Shown one piece after another: positions 6,668-7,993 of a stretch of DNA of 7,993 nucleotides. The position numbers and the translations under genes were made by a program. This stretch comes from an uncultured bacterium (GTDB lineage: Bacteria; Hydrothermota; Tepidihabitantia; Tepidihabitantales; Tepidihabitantaceae). Under the pieces are notes generated by a model. That model searched no databases and was not told the origin of the DNA. It saw only the letters and a program-made list of their open reading frames with translations. The DNA lies in assembly GCA_937139435.1 (NCBI GenBank), contig CAKZPX010000244.1:1-7993 (forward strand). The letters are read 5' to 3'. Position 1 is the first letter of the stretch; every line of letters starts with the position of its first letter.

Positions 6668-7126
6668 TTAGTAAATAGGTCTTACCGATGGGAAAAAACA
6701 GGAATAATCCTCTCCCAGAATTAAAAGCACATCTACATAACAACTGGAATCTATTTTTACTTCTATCGCTGGTATCAGTTTCTCTTTCGGGAAAATCCCC
6801 AGAAACCTTCTTTCTGTTCCCAGAGCAAGCGCCACTGTTCGGGCGTTATTTCCTTCTTTGTCTTTCAGGTCAACGACCACCGTCTTTTGGTACGATTGAT
6901 TAATATCACCTGTCCCAAAAACATTAAAACCCTTATTCACCATATCCCAGGCAATGGTCCATGCCAATCGACGCACGCCGGTTCCATTTATGACCTTTAT
7001 CCCGATCTCGGAAACGGCTTTGCCTTCCCTGGATGGCTCCACTTTCTTACCACATTCAATCGCACCGATCAGCCCGGTAAATAAAATACAGAAAAAAAGG
7101 GGATAACCCCAGCTTTGCCTGTTCAC
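6668..7126 (-). CDS. Small membrane-anchored or exported LytR_C-domain protein
   Basis: The 152-residue protein has a hydrophobic N-terminal segment (8-23) that acts as an anchor or signal. A cysteine at 25 (GAIEC) resembles a lipobox, but the -1 residue is Glu rather than Gly/Ala/Ser, so lipidation is doubtful. Residues 42-140 look like a LytR_C domain (PF13399 type): IKVINGTGVRRLAWTIAWDM, then FNVFGTGD, TVVVDLKDKEGNNARTVALAL and a final VLLILGEDY. In longer proteins this domain follows a cell-wall-polymer ligase (LCP) domain, which is absent here. The start is GTG at 7126; an in-frame TAA shortly upstream rules out a longer form, and no Shine-Dalgarno is visible. The function of stand-alone forms is unknown to me; an extracytoplasmic binding role is plausible. 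Confidence 0.76.
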   Translation of the reverse strand: MNRQSWGYPLFFCILFTGLIGAIECGKKVEPSREGKAVSEIGIKVINGTGVRRLAWTIAWDMVNKGFNVFGTGDINQSYQKTVVVDLKDKEGNNARTVALALGTERRFLGIFPKEKLIPAIEVKIDSSCYVDVLLILGEDYSCFFPSVRPIY

Positions 7127-7153
7127 TATGGCAGGATGATATTAGGCACAAAA

Positions 7154-7540
7154 TTATTTTCTCCGATGTTCACTATTTGTGGAAATAATGCGGTTGTTCT
7201 CATCCACCTGAACTTTTATCATCCTGTATCCGGTCTTCGCATCTCTATCCGTTTCAAGATAGACAATGCTCATTACAATTATCATGTCGCCAATTTCCCC
7301 TAACCGTGCCGCTGCCCCTTTAAGAACACAGCTGCCCGACCCCGGGGCACCGGGAATAACATAGGTTTCAAACCGCTCACCATTGTTCACATTAACCACC
7401 TGAACCATCTCTCCGGGTAAAATATCAGCGGCATTTAATAAACTTGAATCTAACTCCAGACTCCCTTCATAGTACAACTCTTTTCCGGTGATTCTTAGAC
7501 CCTGGATTTTAGATTTTAATAATTTTCTAAACGTCCCCAC
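7154..7540 (-). CDS. panD: Aspartate 1-decarboxylase (pyruvoyl enzyme), variant active site
   Basis: PanD makes beta-alanine from L-aspartate for pantothenate and coenzyme A. It is a proenzyme that cleaves itself at Gly-Ser to form a pyruvoyl group. Here YYEGS (23-27) gives the cleavage site G26-S27. K11 corresponds to E. coli Lys9, Y24 to Tyr22, and NNGERFETY (52-60) holds the Arg54, Thr57 and Tyr58 equivalents. GAAARLGEIGD (75-85) is also conserved. Two positions differ from the enzymes I know: Gln13 where His11 is usual (KIQ instead of KLH/KIH), and Lys74 where Asn72 is usual (LKGAAA instead of VNGAAA). Length (128) is normal. The start is GTG, 3 bases after rplQ, with at most a weak AGG before it. 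Coenzyme A supply fits loosely with the CoA-linked activase family downstream, but no direct link is shown. Confidence 0.9.
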   Translation of the reverse strand: MGTFRKLLKSKIQGLRITGKELYYEGSLELDSSLLNAADILPGEMVQVVNVNNGERFETYVIPGAPGSGSCVLKGAAARLGEIGDMIIVMSIVYLETDRDAKTGYRMIKVQVDENNRIISTNSEHRRK

Positions 7541-7543
7541 AAC

Positions 7544-7993
7544 CTATTTGGTTTCCTTATCCGGGGATGAAGCCTTTTTCTCCGACTTTTTTACTCTGGA
7601 TTTGCCTTTCTTTTTTTCTGTCTCCGATTTTTCTTTCTTCTCGCCTCGCACGACAAATTCCAGATAAGCCATCTCTGCCGAATCACCCGGACGGTTACCA
7701 AGACGATAAATTCTGGTGTAGCCACCGGAGCGGTCACTTAATCGCGGCGCAATTTCGTTAAACAACTTCTTGATCAACTCTTTGTCTTGAACAAACCTTA
7801 CAACCTCCCGCCGGGCTGAGAGTGTTCCGGAACACGCCTGGCGAACAAGCCGCTCCACATAACGCCTTACCTCTTTTGCTTTCGCTACCGTCGTCCGAAT
7901 ACGTTCATATTTAATCAACGCTGAAACAAGGTTTCTCATCAGCGCAATCCGACGTTCTTTCTTTCTGCCCAGTTTCTTGACTTTATCTCCCCG
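7544..7993 (-). CDS. rplQ: 50S ribosomal protein L17, 5' end cut by window edge
   Basis: The frame stays open upstream of the ATG at 7939 to the window edge, adding 18 codons that read RGDKVKKLGRKKERRIAL. That is the expected L17 N-terminus (usual form MRHRxxGxKLGR), so only about three residues are missing. Family motifs include LVSALIKYERIRTTVAKAKEVRR, spanning about residues 22-44 as seen here, then KKLFNEIAPRLSDRSGGYTRI, and GNRPGDSAEMAYLEFV. A 32-residue lysine/glutamate-rich tail follows the L17 domain. rplQ normally closes the alpha operon (rpsM, rpsK, rpsD, rpoA), which would lie beyond the right edge. The 3-base gap to panD suggests read-through into the genes described here. The internal ATG at 7939 should not be taken as the start, because it would delete conserved sequence. 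Confidence 0.96.
   Translation of the reverse strand, partial: RGDKVKKLGRKKERRIALMRNLVSALIKYERIRTTVAKAKEVRRYVERLVRQACSGTLSARREVVRFVQDKELIKKLFNEIAPRLSDRSGGYTRIYRLGNRPGDSAEMAYLEFVVRGEKKEKSETEKKKGKSRVKKSEKKASSPDKETK

Noticed and set aside
6662..6680. Possible leaderless promoter before rsfS
   Set aside because: TACTAA lies 6 bases before the ATG but lacks the key final T of a -10 box and has no -35 partner; coupling to the upstream gene explains expression better.
7127..7153. Possible promoter in the gap before the LytR_C gene (TAATAT)
   Set aside because: A -10-like TAATAT is present, but no -35-like hexamer lies 16-18 bases upstream and there is no extended -10 TG at the right place.
7331..7352. 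GC-rich palindromic patch (ccccgggg) in panD
   Set aside because: It lies within codons for the conserved region around GAPGSGS, has no T-tract, and is best explained by coding sequence.
7544..7939. rplQ starting at the internal ATG (7939)
   Set aside because: The frame continues upstream with the conserved L17 N-terminal KKLGR segment, so the gene runs to the window edge.

Overview
All genes read on the minus strand, and the window is coding almost throughout. No gap exceeds 29 bases, so there is no non-coding stretch to describe. I see no tRNA, rRNA, CRISPR array, insertion sequence or attachment site. The gene set suggests an uncultured, probably anaerobic, double-membraned bacterium. Two beta-barrel-type envelope proteins, one resembling the PorV/PorQ group, point to an outer membrane. 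A COG3580/COG3581/COG1924-type activase system points to anaerobic iron-sulfur redox chemistry. Moderate GC, six non-ATG starts in ten visible starts and patchy Shine-Dalgarno sites would fit a deep candidate phylum of the FCB/WOR-3 kind, but that placement is a guess.

In transcription order (high to low coordinates) the window opens with a housekeeping block: rplQ (7993-7544, 5' end cut by the window edge), panD (7540-7154), a small exported LytR_C-domain protein (7126-6668), rsfS (6661-6302), a PTS EIIA-type-2 protein (6272-5814) and a short zinc-ribbon protein (5817-5467). An envelope block follows: a PorV/PorQ-like barrel (5447-4674), a second large predicted barrel (4683-3109) and a PHP-family histidinol-phosphatase-like enzyme (3116-2280). 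Gaps run from 29 bases down to overlaps of 4 to 10 bases, so most of this could be one long transcript.

The last block (2253 to the left edge) is a split three-gene set: a COG3580-like protein, a COG3581-like protein and the N-terminal third of a 2-hydroxyacyl-CoA-dehydratase-type activase ATPase. The first two share a cysteine layout and a C-terminal motif and look like ancient paralogues. By analogy with HadBC/HadI they could form an iron-sulfur heterodimer charged with low-potential electrons by the activase. A near-consensus sigma70-type promoter (TTGACT, 17 bases, TAAAAT) sits at the end of the preceding gene. Its -10 box ends 6 bases before the first ATG, which predicts a leaderless transcript and fits the absence of a ribosome binding site there. 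This block is the most interesting part of the window because the substrate of this family is not known to me.
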